Origin: Actinomycetota bacterium
GTDB lineage: Bacteria > Actinomycetota > UBA4738 > HRBIN12
DNA: 64,000 nt
Direction: 5' to 3'
Assembly (NCBI GenBank): GCA_035640355.1
Contig: DASQWI010000011.1
Location: forward strand, 62,001 to 126,000
This document shows, piece by piece, positions 57,068-64,000 of this stretch; positions within the stretch are counted from its first letter, which is position 1, and every line of letters starts with the position of its first letter. The position numbers and the translations under genes are program-made. A model generated the notes under the pieces. The model saw only the letters and a program-made list of their open reading frames with translations. It had not been told where the DNA came from and ran no database searches.

Positions 57068-59188
57068 GTGACGTCGCCACCGGCGCGGCGGCGATTGGAG
57101 CGCGGCGTCTACTTCGACGCGTGGTACCCGGGCCAGCACAACTACCACCCGAGCCTGCCGCCCAGACGACTGAAGATGATCGACCACCTCGAGGACTACC
57201 GAGCGACGATGCTCGTCTGGTCGGCCCTCGGGGGCGGGAACCTCTCGCTGCCGTACCTGGAGGAGGAGGCGTTCGGCGAGATCCCCGCGCGGTTCCGCGT
57301 CTACGGGTACGTAAACGACTCCGAATTCATCGCGGCGTGCGGCGAACGAGGCATCAAGGTCTTCGGCGTCGTGTTCGAGCACGCGTGGGAGTACCCGGTC
57401 GAGCTCGACGACGCCGAGACCATGGTGCTCGCCTTCAACGAGACGCGTGACGCCGGCAAGCGCGACTGGCTCGGCATGCGCGAGTTCTGGCAGAACCGGT
57501 ACCCGGCGATCTGGGCGCCGCGCGAGAAGTATTTCTCCGAACCGGTCCTCGACGCCGACGGTCGCGAGGTCCTCGACATCCTCGAGGAGTGCGCGCAGCG
57601 GGACATCCACGGCCAGGCGTGTCATGCACTGTGGATCGAGTGCCCCGACCGGGAGCACTGGAACATCATGATGGATCGGAACAACCCGGTCTGGCGCGAG
57701 TACCTCAAGGCGATCGTTCGTCTGCAGATCGACGCCGGCGTCCACGGCGTGCACTTCGACGAGGCCGAGGTCCCGCTCACCTCGCTTCAGTACGGCGGGT
57801 GCTTCTGTGATACGTGCATGCGCGGATTCGGCGAATACCTTCGCGAGCTACCCGAACGCCCGCCCGAGCTCGACGGCGTCGATCTCGACTCGTTCCACTA
57901 CGGCTCGTTCTTGCTCGAACGGGGCTACGACTTCAGCGGCGACTACATGAACACGCCGCTGTTCTTCCACTACACCACGTTTCAGCGACGGAACATCCGC
58001 CGGTACTTCGCCGAGCTCGCCGACTACGCTCGTGAATACGCCGCCAGCAAGGGACGCGACGTGCTGATCTCCGGGAACTTCTTCAACCTGTTCGAGCACT
58101 ATTACCCACTCGAGCCGTACGTGGACGTCGTCGTGACGGAGATGCGGAACACACTCTGGCGACAGCCGGAGTGGTACCGCTATGCGGCCGCGTTCGCGCG
58201 CGGCAAGCCGCTCGTCGTCGTCGAGAACCCGTACGGCGGGGTGGTCATGCAGATGGTCGAGGCGCTCAAGCGCGGCAAGATGTACGACCGGTTCCGCCAG
58301 TCGCTCTACGAGGCGGCAGCGCTCGGCGTGAACATGTCCGTTCCGTACGGGTCGTGGATGGGGAGCGTCGTCGAGGACGCGTTCTACCCGCCGCACGAGC
58401 TCGGGGCCGAGATCCAGGCGTTCCTCGCCGACCACGAGCACCTGTTCGCCGGCGATCCGACGTGGGCCGAGGTCGCGGTCGTGTACGGGATCGAGAGCAA
58501 CGCGGTCGCCCGCACGGCGATCGAACTACCCAAGGACAACCGCGAGAACGTGATGTTCGAGGGCGACATGCTGGCGTTCGATCAGGTGTCCCGCGTCCTC
58601 TGTGAGGCTGCGCAGCCGTACGACGTCCTTGTGTTCCCCGAGGGCGAGCTCCGGCCCGACACGTTCGGCGACGACGATCTGGCGATGTACGGGACCATCG
58701 TCCTGCCCGCTGTCGACGTTCTCACCGCACGGCAGGCACAGCTCCTCGAGACCTTCGTCGAGCGGGGTGGGAGGCTAATCGTCCTCGGCGAGCTCGGCGC
58801 GAACCTGGGGAAGAGAACGAAGGCGCTGCTCGAACACGAACGGGTTCGTCGCGGGCAGCCGTTCGAGTTCTCCCTGGATCTCGTTGCGGCGAGACCGCAG
58901 GTACGCATCGTGGAGGGCCGAACGGACGTTGCGTTCAACGTCCAGCGCGTGAGCGACGGGGCCGCCCTGCACCTGATCCGGTACGAGTACGACGAGACCG
59001 CGGATCGCGTGCCGCCGCTCGACCGGCTCGTCCTCGACATCCGGCTGCCGTTCGAAACAGCTGCGGTGCACGCGTTCAGCCCCGGCGGCGATCTGACCGC
59101 CGGGGCGGAGGTAGGTGCGGACGGCACCATCCGGTTGGTGCTTCGGAACGTGCCGCTCTACGGCATCGTGTCGATCCCGTCCAAGTGA
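57068..59188 (+). CDS. Beta-galactosidase-like TIM-barrel glycosidase
   Basis: A 706-residue cytosolic protein. The N-terminal barrel has RGVYFDAWYPGQHNYHP, VHGVHFDEAEVP (candidate acidic residues) and DVVVTEMRNTLW. The region around residues 460-600 (VAVVYGIESNAVAR; YDVLVFPEGE; LLETFVERGGRLIVLGELG) resembles the beta-galactosidase trimerisation domain of GH42-like enzymes. The specificity is unknown. Two Cys pairs (GGCFCDTCM) may bind a metal. GTG 57068 starts four bases after the ATPase stop. Confidence 0.7.
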   Translation: MTSPPARRRLERGVYFDAWYPGQHNYHPSLPPRRLKMIDHLEDYRATMLVWSALGGGNLSLPYLEEEAFGEIPARFRVYGYVNDSEFIAACGERGIKVFGVVFEHAWEYPVELDDAETMVLAFNETRDAGKRDWLGMREFWQNRYPAIWAPREKYFSEPVLDADGREVLDILEECAQRDIHGQACHALWIECPDREHWNIMMDRNNPVWREYLKAIVRLQIDAGVHGVHFDEAEVPLTSLQYGGCFCDTCMRGFGEYLRELPERPPELDGVDLDSFHYGSFLLERGYDFSGDYMNTPLFFHYTTFQRRNIRRYFAELADYAREYAASKGRDVLISGNFFNLFEHYYPLEPYVDVVVTEMRNTLWRQPEWYRYAAAFARGKPLVVVENPYGGVVMQMVEALKRGKMYDRFRQSLYEAAALGVNMSVPYGSWMGSVVEDAFYPPHELGAEIQAFLADHEHLFAGDPTWAEVAVVYGIESNAVARTAIELPKDNRENVMFEGDMLAFDQVSRVLCEAAQPYDVLVFPEGELRPDTFGDDDLAMYGTIVLPAVDVLTARQAQLLETFVERGGRLIVLGELGANLGKRTKALLEHERVRRGQPFEFSLDLVAARPQVRIVEGRTDVAFNVQRVSDGAALHLIRYEYDETADRVPPLDRLVLDIRLPFETAAVHAFSPGGDLTAGAEVGADGTIRLVLRNVPLYGIVSIPSK

Positions 59189-60027
59189 CGCCGCGGCTCG
59201 CCGCCGTCTTCGCCCATCCCGACGATGACGCGTACACCCTCAGCGGGAGCATCCTCCGGCGTGAGGGGGACCTCGACATCACGATCATCCTGCTCACGAG
59301 CGGCGGCAACGGTCCGATCTGGGAGCCGGTCGCGACGCGGGAAACGCTGGCGGGCGTTCGTGAACGAGAGGAAGCCTCGTGGGCCGCGTCGGTCGGCGTG
59401 CCAAGCGCGCGGATCGAGTTCCTCCGGTACACCGACTGGCACGTGCCCGATGCTCCGTTCGAGAACGCGGTCGAGCGAGTCCGCGCCATCCTCGAGGACG
59501 CTGCGCCTCATGCTGTCGTGACGTTCGGTCCGGATGGGATGACGCATCACCACGATCACGTCCGTGCGGGAGAGATCGGGGACGAGGCGTTCGCGCGGGC
59601 TCGGTCGTCCGCTTGGCCGGGCGCCTTTCAGCGGCTGTATCACGTGGCGCTGCGCCGCTCGACGATGGACGCGTACTACCGGGAAGTCGCCGAGCGCGGC
59701 CTGCCGTTCGGCGACCAGGACACGTTCCTGAATCCGGTTGGCGTTCCGGACGAGACGATCGCAGTCGACGTCGACGTCACCGACCTGTACGAGCGCAAGG
59801 TCGCCGCGATCTCACAGCATCGATCCCAGATCGGCGAGCTCGAACGACTACCCCGGGACCTCCGCCCGTTGCATCTCGCCCACGAGTGTTTCGTCCAGTC
59901 GTGGCCCGAGCGCGAAGCCGGTGCGGTCGTTCGAGGCAACCTCTTCGAAGATCTCGAACTCGCGGCCGCCGCCGCTAGCGGTCGGGAGCGTCGAGGGCGA
60001 AGCCGGCGTCTCGGAGCAAAGCGATGA
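59185..60027 (+). CDS. PIG-L/LmbE-family N-deacetylase
   Basis: A 280-residue zinc deacetylase of the GlcNAc-PI deacetylase/MshB fold. The metal and catalytic motif FAHPDDD is at the N-terminus, with the second motif MTHHHDHVRAGEI. Members deacetylate N-acetylglucosaminyl conjugates. It ends the rightward operon, coupled by GTGA, and suggests the glycoside carries an N-acetyl group or that a glycosylated thiol-type product is processed. Its last 53 bases overlap the convergent IMPase gene. Confidence 0.88.
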   Translation: MTPRLAAVFAHPDDDAYTLSGSILRREGDLDITIILLTSGGNGPIWEPVATRETLAGVREREEASWAASVGVPSARIEFLRYTDWHVPDAPFENAVERVRAILEDAAPHAVVTFGPDGMTHHHDHVRAGEIGDEAFARARSSAWPGAFQRLYHVALRRSTMDAYYREVAERGLPFGDQDTFLNPVGVPDETIAVDVDVTDLYERKVAAISQHRSQIGELERLPRDLRPLHLAHECFVQSWPEREAGAVVRGNLFEDLELAAAAASGRERRGRSRRLGAKR

Positions 60028-60781
60028 GCGGATCGAGCAGCCGAGGGTTCGCACCGATCACGCCGATCCCGGGAAAGCCATCGACGGTCGACCGAAGCAC
60101 CGTCGCGCCGGCCTCCTCGGCGATGACGGCTCCACCCGCGACGTCCCAAGGCGAGAGCCCACCTTCGTAGTACGCGTCCACGGCCCCGGTGGCCAACGAA
60201 AGGAGGTCGATCGACGCCGAGCCGCTCCGCCGGATGTCGCGAACACGCGCCAGGATCTTCGTCAGCGTCTCGCCCTGCCGTGTCCGAAGCGCGGGCTCGA
60301 ACCCGAAGCCCGTCGCGACGAGCGCGGTGGCGAGCTCGTCCTTGTCGCTCGCCTTGATGGGGTCGCCGTTCGCGGTCGCTCCGCGACCGCGAACGGCCGT
60401 GTACAGCACGTTCCGCCCGGTGTCGAACACCACGCCGACCGCAGGTTGACCGTCGATCTCGACGCCGATCGAGACGGAATACGCGGCATAGCCGTAGACG
60501 TAGTTCGTCGTTCCATCGACCGGGTCGACGAGCCACCGCACGCCTGAGCTGCCGGGCACCGACGTTCCTTCTTCACCGAGGATCTCGTCATCCGGACGTG
60601 CCGCTCCGATCCCGTCGACGATCACGCCTTCGGCCTCCCGGTCGACCTGCGTGACCAGGCTGAACGGCGAGCCTTTCTCCTCGACTCGGAGCATCGATTT
60701 TCGGCCGTCCGCATGCACCGCTGCTGCTTGCGCCGCGAGGTCGACGGCGAGCGAACGGATGGCGTCGGCGTCCACAGGCAT
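59975..60781 (-). CDS. Inositol-monophosphatase-family phosphatase
   Basis: A 268-residue Mg/Li-type phosphatase. The motifs EKGSPFSLVTQVDREAE, EILGEEGT (metal Glu), WLVDPVDGTTNYVYG and SPWDVAGGAVIAEEAGA are all present. It dephosphorylates inositol phosphate, fructose-1,6-bisphosphate, histidinol phosphate or PAP; the exact substrate cannot be read. Minus-strand TACACT nine bases before the ATG may be its -10. It converges with the PIG-L gene. Confidence 0.9.
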   Translation of the reverse strand: MPVDADAIRSLAVDLAAQAAAVHADGRKSMLRVEEKGSPFSLVTQVDREAEGVIVDGIGAARPDDEILGEEGTSVPGSSGVRWLVDPVDGTTNYVYGYAAYSVSIGVEIDGQPAVGVVFDTGRNVLYTAVRGRGATANGDPIKASDKDELATALVATGFGFEPALRTRQGETLTKILARVRDIRRSGSASIDLLSLATGAVDAYYEGGLSPWDVAGGAVIAEEAGATVLRSTVDGFPGIGVIGANPRLLDPLIALLRDAGFALDAPDR

Positions 60782-60981
60782 GGTGCGGCGAGTGTACGGG
60801 CGACGTCCGACCGACCTGAGCTGAGCTCACGCCCGGCGCAACTCCTCCGGACAACGAGCCGCGAGCACGCTCAGTGCACGGATGTTCGGGAGGAATGCTC
60901 CAACTCGAGCGTCCCTGCTCCGAAAACGTCGTTGCACTCGGTAACCTCGCCCATCCCGTCCTTGGCAGGGGGACAGCGTCG

Positions 60982-62580
60982 ATGCACTACGTTCGGCGCG
61001 CGGTGGCATGCGTGGTGTTGGCCGCCGCGCTGGCTGGTCTGGCCTCATATCCCAACTTCAAAGGCGACGAGCCAAAGCGGCCGTCGCCGCACCGAACCGG
61101 CCCAAAGGCGTCCGCGCCCGCGGTGGGTTTCGTGGAGGCGATCAGTGAGTCGATCGTCGCCGGCGCCTCGGCGTTCCCTCGAGCGGTCGTTCGACAGGCG
61201 AGCGGGAGTCAGATCCGGGGCATCGACGTGTCCCACTACCAGGGTCGGATCGACTGGGAGCGCGTCGCACGCTCGGGCCATCACTTCGTGATCGCCAAGG
61301 CGACCGAGGGCCGTACGTACATCGACCAGAAGTACCTGCGGAACAAGTCGGAGGCCGAGGCCAACCAGTTGGCGTTCGGCGCGTACCACTTCGCTCGTCC
61401 GGACAAGGGCCCCTTCGACGCCGTTCGCGAGGCGAACCATTTCCTCGACGTCGCGCGCCTGGAGCCAGGGAACGTCATCCCCGTGCTCGACCTCGAGACC
61501 ACCGGCGGGCTGTCGCACCGGCGGTTGACGAGGTGGATCCTCCAGTGGCTTCGCCGCGTTCGCGACCGCCTTGGCGTGCGGCCGATGGTCTACACGAGCT
61601 CCATCGGGTGGGCCGAGCGAACGGGCAACACGACGGCGGTGGTGAAGGCGGGCTTCGACACGCTGTGGATCGCTCACTGGGGCGTCCGACGTCCCGCGCT
61701 TCCGGCCCGGGAATGGGGCGGCCACGGATGGTCGATCTGGCAGCAGAGCGACTGCGGCAACGTTCCGGGGATCCGCGGGTGCGTCGACGTGAACCTCGCG
61801 GATCGGTCGCTGGGTGAGCTCGTCATCACGGTTCCGGACACGACCCCGCCGACGGCGCGGATCACACGCCCGGGCGACTTCACGAGCCCGGCGATCGTGT
61901 CGTTCGACGAGACAGTGGGCGGCATAACGCCGCAGAACGTGCACGTGCGGGCGAGCCGGTTCGTCAGGCAGCCGAGCATCCGACTCGCCTGTCTCACCGG
62001 CGTCGGAACCTATATCGGGTGCTCGTCGGGTGATGTGCGACGGGTCGCCATCACGCCGCGCCGACCCCTCGTTCCCGGCGAGCACTACCGGATCGTCGTG
62101 AACCCGGCGACCGCGGTGCATCGCGTCGCGGACCGCGCCGGCAACCCCACACCGAGCATCGTCCGCGCGTTCGTCGCGCCGACGGAGCTCGAACAGGGCA
62201 GCACGGCGATCACCTACCGGCGGCCGGGTGCGTGGACGGTGCTTCCCGCGCGCGAGGGGCGCAGCGGGCGCGTGTCGGGCAGCGACGTGAACGGAGCGCG
62301 CGCCGACGTGCGCTTCCGCGGGACGGGTGCCGTGTGGACCACGATCACCGGGCCGAACCATGGCCTCGCCGCCATCTGGATCGACGGGAAGCTCGAGCGT
62401 GTCGTCGACACGTACTCCGCTCGGCGCGTGGATGGCGTGCGTCACCGTGTGACGGGGTTGTCGCCGGGCCTGCACACGATCCGGATCGAGGTGCTGGGCC
62501 GATCCGACCCTCGCGCCACCGGGCGCGTCGTCTCGGTGGACGCGCTGTCCGTCGTGCCGCCCGCGCCGGTCGCTGGGTAG
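60982..62580 (+). CDS. Secreted GH25 lysozyme (N-acetylmuramidase) with C-terminal extension
   Basis: A 532-residue exported protein. Signal peptide RRAVACVVLAAALAGLASYP; GH25 domain from about residue 75 with GIDVSHYQGRIDW (Asp), VIAKATEG and IPVLDLETTGG (catalytic Asp/Glu), ending near a Cys pair (DCGNVPGIRGCVDV). The ~260-residue remainder holds two beta-sandwich-like regions (a Big-like TTPPTARITRPGD start and a C-terminal region ending in VSVDALSV), probably wall-binding. AGGGGGA precedes the ATG. It hydrolyses peptidoglycan. Confidence 0.88.
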   Translation: MHYVRRAVACVVLAAALAGLASYPNFKGDEPKRPSPHRTGPKASAPAVGFVEAISESIVAGASAFPRAVVRQASGSQIRGIDVSHYQGRIDWERVARSGHHFVIAKATEGRTYIDQKYLRNKSEAEANQLAFGAYHFARPDKGPFDAVREANHFLDVARLEPGNVIPVLDLETTGGLSHRRLTRWILQWLRRVRDRLGVRPMVYTSSIGWAERTGNTTAVVKAGFDTLWIAHWGVRRPALPAREWGGHGWSIWQQSDCGNVPGIRGCVDVNLADRSLGELVITVPDTTPPTARITRPGDFTSPAIVSFDETVGGITPQNVHVRASRFVRQPSIRLACLTGVGTYIGCSSGDVRRVAITPRRPLVPGEHYRIVVNPATAVHRVADRAGNPTPSIVRAFVAPTELEQGSTAITYRRPGAWTVLPAREGRSGRVSGSDVNGARADVRFRGTGAVWTTITGPNHGLAAIWIDGKLERVVDTYSARRVDGVRHRVTGLSPGLHTIRIEVLGRSDPRATGRVVSVDALSVVPPAPVAG

Positions 62581-62621
62581 CGCTCCTCGGCACGTCCCCG
62601 GTGGTTACCCTTCCCCGGACG

Positions 62622-63158
62622 ATGCGCGCCGACCCCGAGTTCAAGCCGCTCGTGACGGAGCGCCTCGTTCTTCGGCGATCAAGACCTGAGGACGCGGAAC
62701 CGATCTCGGCCTACCGCAGCGACCCGAACGTGAACCGGTACCAAGGGTGGGACCGCACGGACCCCGACGGCATCCGCGCGGAGATCGTGGAGATGGAGAG
62801 CCGGCCACCGGGCGGCGCAGGCGGGTGGGTGCAGTTCAGTGTCGAGGAACGCGACGGCGGTCGCCTGGTCGGCGACGTCGGCATCAGCGCGGTCGACGGT
62901 GAGTCGGGCGTGGCCAAGATCGGATACACGATCGCCCCGGCGTTCCAGGGGCGGGGGTACGCGACCGAATCAGTTCGCGCGTTAATCGATTACGCGTTCG
63001 AGACACTCGGCGCCGAGCGCGTCCGGGCGTTCGCGGCGGCAGAGAACGTCCCGTCGCTCCGCGTCGCGGAGAACGTCGGCCTGCGCCTCGTCGAACGCTT
63101 CGAGCACCGACACGGCGGCGAGGTCGTGCGCTACGAGCTCGCGCGCGCCGAACGCTGA
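62622..63158 (+). CDS. GNAT-family N-acetyltransferase
   Basis: A 178-residue acetyltransferase of the RimJ/RimL type. TERLVLRRSRPEDAEPISAY at the N-terminus, acetyl-CoA motif APAFQGRGYATESVRALIDY (P-loop Q-x-x-G-x-A/G) and the NVPSLRVAENVGLRLVERFE ending are typical. The substrate may be a protein N-terminus, antibiotic or small amine. A TACCCT hexamer lies 10 bases before the ATG and no ribosome-binding site is visible. Confidence 0.88.
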   Translation: MRADPEFKPLVTERLVLRRSRPEDAEPISAYRSDPNVNRYQGWDRTDPDGIRAEIVEMESRPPGGAGGWVQFSVEERDGGRLVGDVGISAVDGESGVAKIGYTIAPAFQGRGYATESVRALIDYAFETLGAERVRAFAAAENVPSLRVAENVGLRLVERFEHRHGGEVVRYELARAER

Positions 63159-63197
63159 CGAACGCGAACGCTCGCGACGCACTACGCTGCGCCGCGG

Positions 63198-64000
63198 ATG
63201 AGTGAACCGCGCGGGCCCGTCGATCCGCTCGTCGTCCCGCGTTTCGCCGGTCCATCGACGTTCGCGCGACTCCCGCGTCTGGACGAGGTCGAACGCGCCG
63301 ACGTGGCCGTCCTCGGCGTACCGTTCGACTCGGGCGTGACCTATCGGCCCGGCGCGCGGTTCGGGCCGATCGCCGTGCGGAACGCGTCTCGCCTGCTCCG
63401 CGCGTATCACCCGGGACTCGCCGTGCAGCCGTTTGCCGCGCAGCAGGTCGTCGACGCCGGCGACGTCGCGTGCAACCCCTTCTCGATCGACGAGGCGATC
63501 GGGCAGATCGAGCGGCACGCCACCGACTTACGTGACGGGGTGGGACGGCTCGTGTGCGTCGGCGGCGACCACACCATCGCCCTTCCGCTGCTCCGCTCGC
63601 TCCGCGAGCAACGCGGACCGCTCGCGCTCGTGCACTTCGACGCCCACCTCGACACGTGGGACACGTACTTCGGCGCGTCGTACACGCACGGGACGCCGTT
63701 CCGCCGCGCGTGGGAGGAGGGATTGCTCCTCGAGGACCGCTCGATCCACCTGGCGATCCGCGGCCCGCTGTTCTCGGCGCAGGACCTCGTCGACGACGCG
63801 AGCTTTGGGTTCCGCATCGTGACGGCGCTCGAAATCTTGTCGGAGGGGATCGACGCGGTCACCGGGCGGATCCGCGAACGCGTCGGCGACGCGCCCGTCT
63901 ACGTCTCGATCGACATCGACGCGCTCGACCCGGCGTTCGCGCCGGGAACGGGGACGCCCGAGGCGGGAGGCATGACCAGCCGGGAGATGCTGGGCATCCT
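63198..64000 (+). CDS. Ureohydrolase (agmatinase/arginase family), 3' truncated by the window edge
   Basis: At least 267 residues, open to the window end. The dimanganese motifs are [24 protein letters not shown] and [20 protein letters not shown]. The N-terminal [21 protein letters not shown] is agmatinase-like rather than arginase-like. The reaction would release urea from agmatine or a related guanidino compound. TACGCT nine bases before the ATG may be a -10. The end of the barrel is missing from this window. Confidence 0.9.
   Translation, partial: MSEPRGPVDPLVVPRFAGPSTFARLPRLDEVERADVAVLGVPFDSGVTYRPGARFGPIAVRNASRLLRAYHPGLAVQPFAAQQVVDAGDVACNPFSIDEAIGQIERHATDLRDGVGRLVCVGGDHTIALPLLRSLREQRGPLALVHFDAHLDTWDTYFGASYTHGTPFRRAWEEGLLLEDRSIHLAIRGPLFSAQDLVDDASFGFRIVTALEILSEGIDAVTGRIRERVGDAPVYVSIDIDALDPAFAPGTGTPEAGGMTSREMLGI

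Noticed and set aside
1-64000. CRISPR arrays, insertion sequences, integrases, phage genes
   Set aside because: No regularly spaced repeats, transposase or integrase proteins, or terminal inverted repeats were seen in any spacer.

Overview
The window is about 64 kb of very GC-rich bacterial DNA, with strong G/C preference at third codon positions and many GTG starts. Stop and start codons are constantly overlapped (ATGA and GTGA junctions). The gene types present are a deazaflavin (F420)-type nitroreductase, an RskA-like anti-sigma factor, a RES/Xre toxin-antitoxin pair, cyclase-AAA-TPR regulators and MsmK-type sugar ATPases. Together these point to an uncultured Actinomycetota (a Thermoleophilia-like or related lineage). 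A high-GC Chloroflexota cannot be excluded. No rRNA, tRNA, CRISPR array, insertion sequence or prophage was found, and the window reads as chromosome. Genes run off both ends.

Layout. 1-6.8 kb: a truncated metallophosphoesterase, a nucleotidyltransferase-like protein, a minus-strand trio (VOC, glycolipid-binding-like, DinB-like), and a 1104-residue cyclase-AAA-TPR regulator coupled to a second VOC protein. 6.8-12.6 kb: an ECF sigma/anti-sigma pair divergent from a DUF4331 protein, a TPR membrane protein and a NicO-type metal exporter. 12.6-23.3 kb: many small envelope or stress proteins. These include three members of a membrane-anchored paralogous family, a 21-residue hydrophobic micropeptide, an RTX-repeat secreted protein, a RES/Xre toxin-antitoxin operon, an F420-type nitroreductase, a cytosolic HtrA-like protease, GlsB and an FmdB zinc ribbon. 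23.3-30.5 kb: a histone-deacetylase-fold amidohydrolase, a heterodimeric ABC exporter, a methyltransferase, a bacterial metallothionein-like protein and an MFS transporter.

30.5-60 kb is a large carbohydrate region. It starts with a Gfo/Idh oxidoreductase, a sugar isomerase/epimerase-fold protein and an MsmK-like ATPase. Next come an aldo/keto reductase with an FAH-family hydrolase (minus strand), facing a six-gene operon: SMP-30 lactonase, a solute-binding-like protein with no signal peptide, CoA-transferase, enoyl-CoA hydratase, SDR and P-loop kinase. After that lies a LacI-controlled divergon. Leftward it reads LacI, nucleoside hydrolase, GH4 and PfkB kinase. Rightward it reads a ten-gene, 14-kb operon: lipoprotein SBP, two permeases, lipoprotein GH13, MDR dehydrogenase, GH106-like, AllA-like, MsmK ATPase, beta-galactosidase-like and PIG-L deacetylase. 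The spacer between the two arms carries a TTGACA promoter for each direction and a 16-bp LacI-type operator. The simplest reading is glycoside import, cytoplasmic deglycosylation and oxidative sugar catabolism; the substrate is unknown.

60-64 kb: inositol monophosphatase-like protein, a secreted GH25 lysozyme, a GNAT acetyltransferase and a truncated ureohydrolase (agmatinase family).

A recurring regulatory feature is a TAnnnT -10 hexamer seven or eight bases upstream of the start codon, which predicts leaderless transcripts for several genes. One shared, nearly symmetric -10 may drive two divergent genes.
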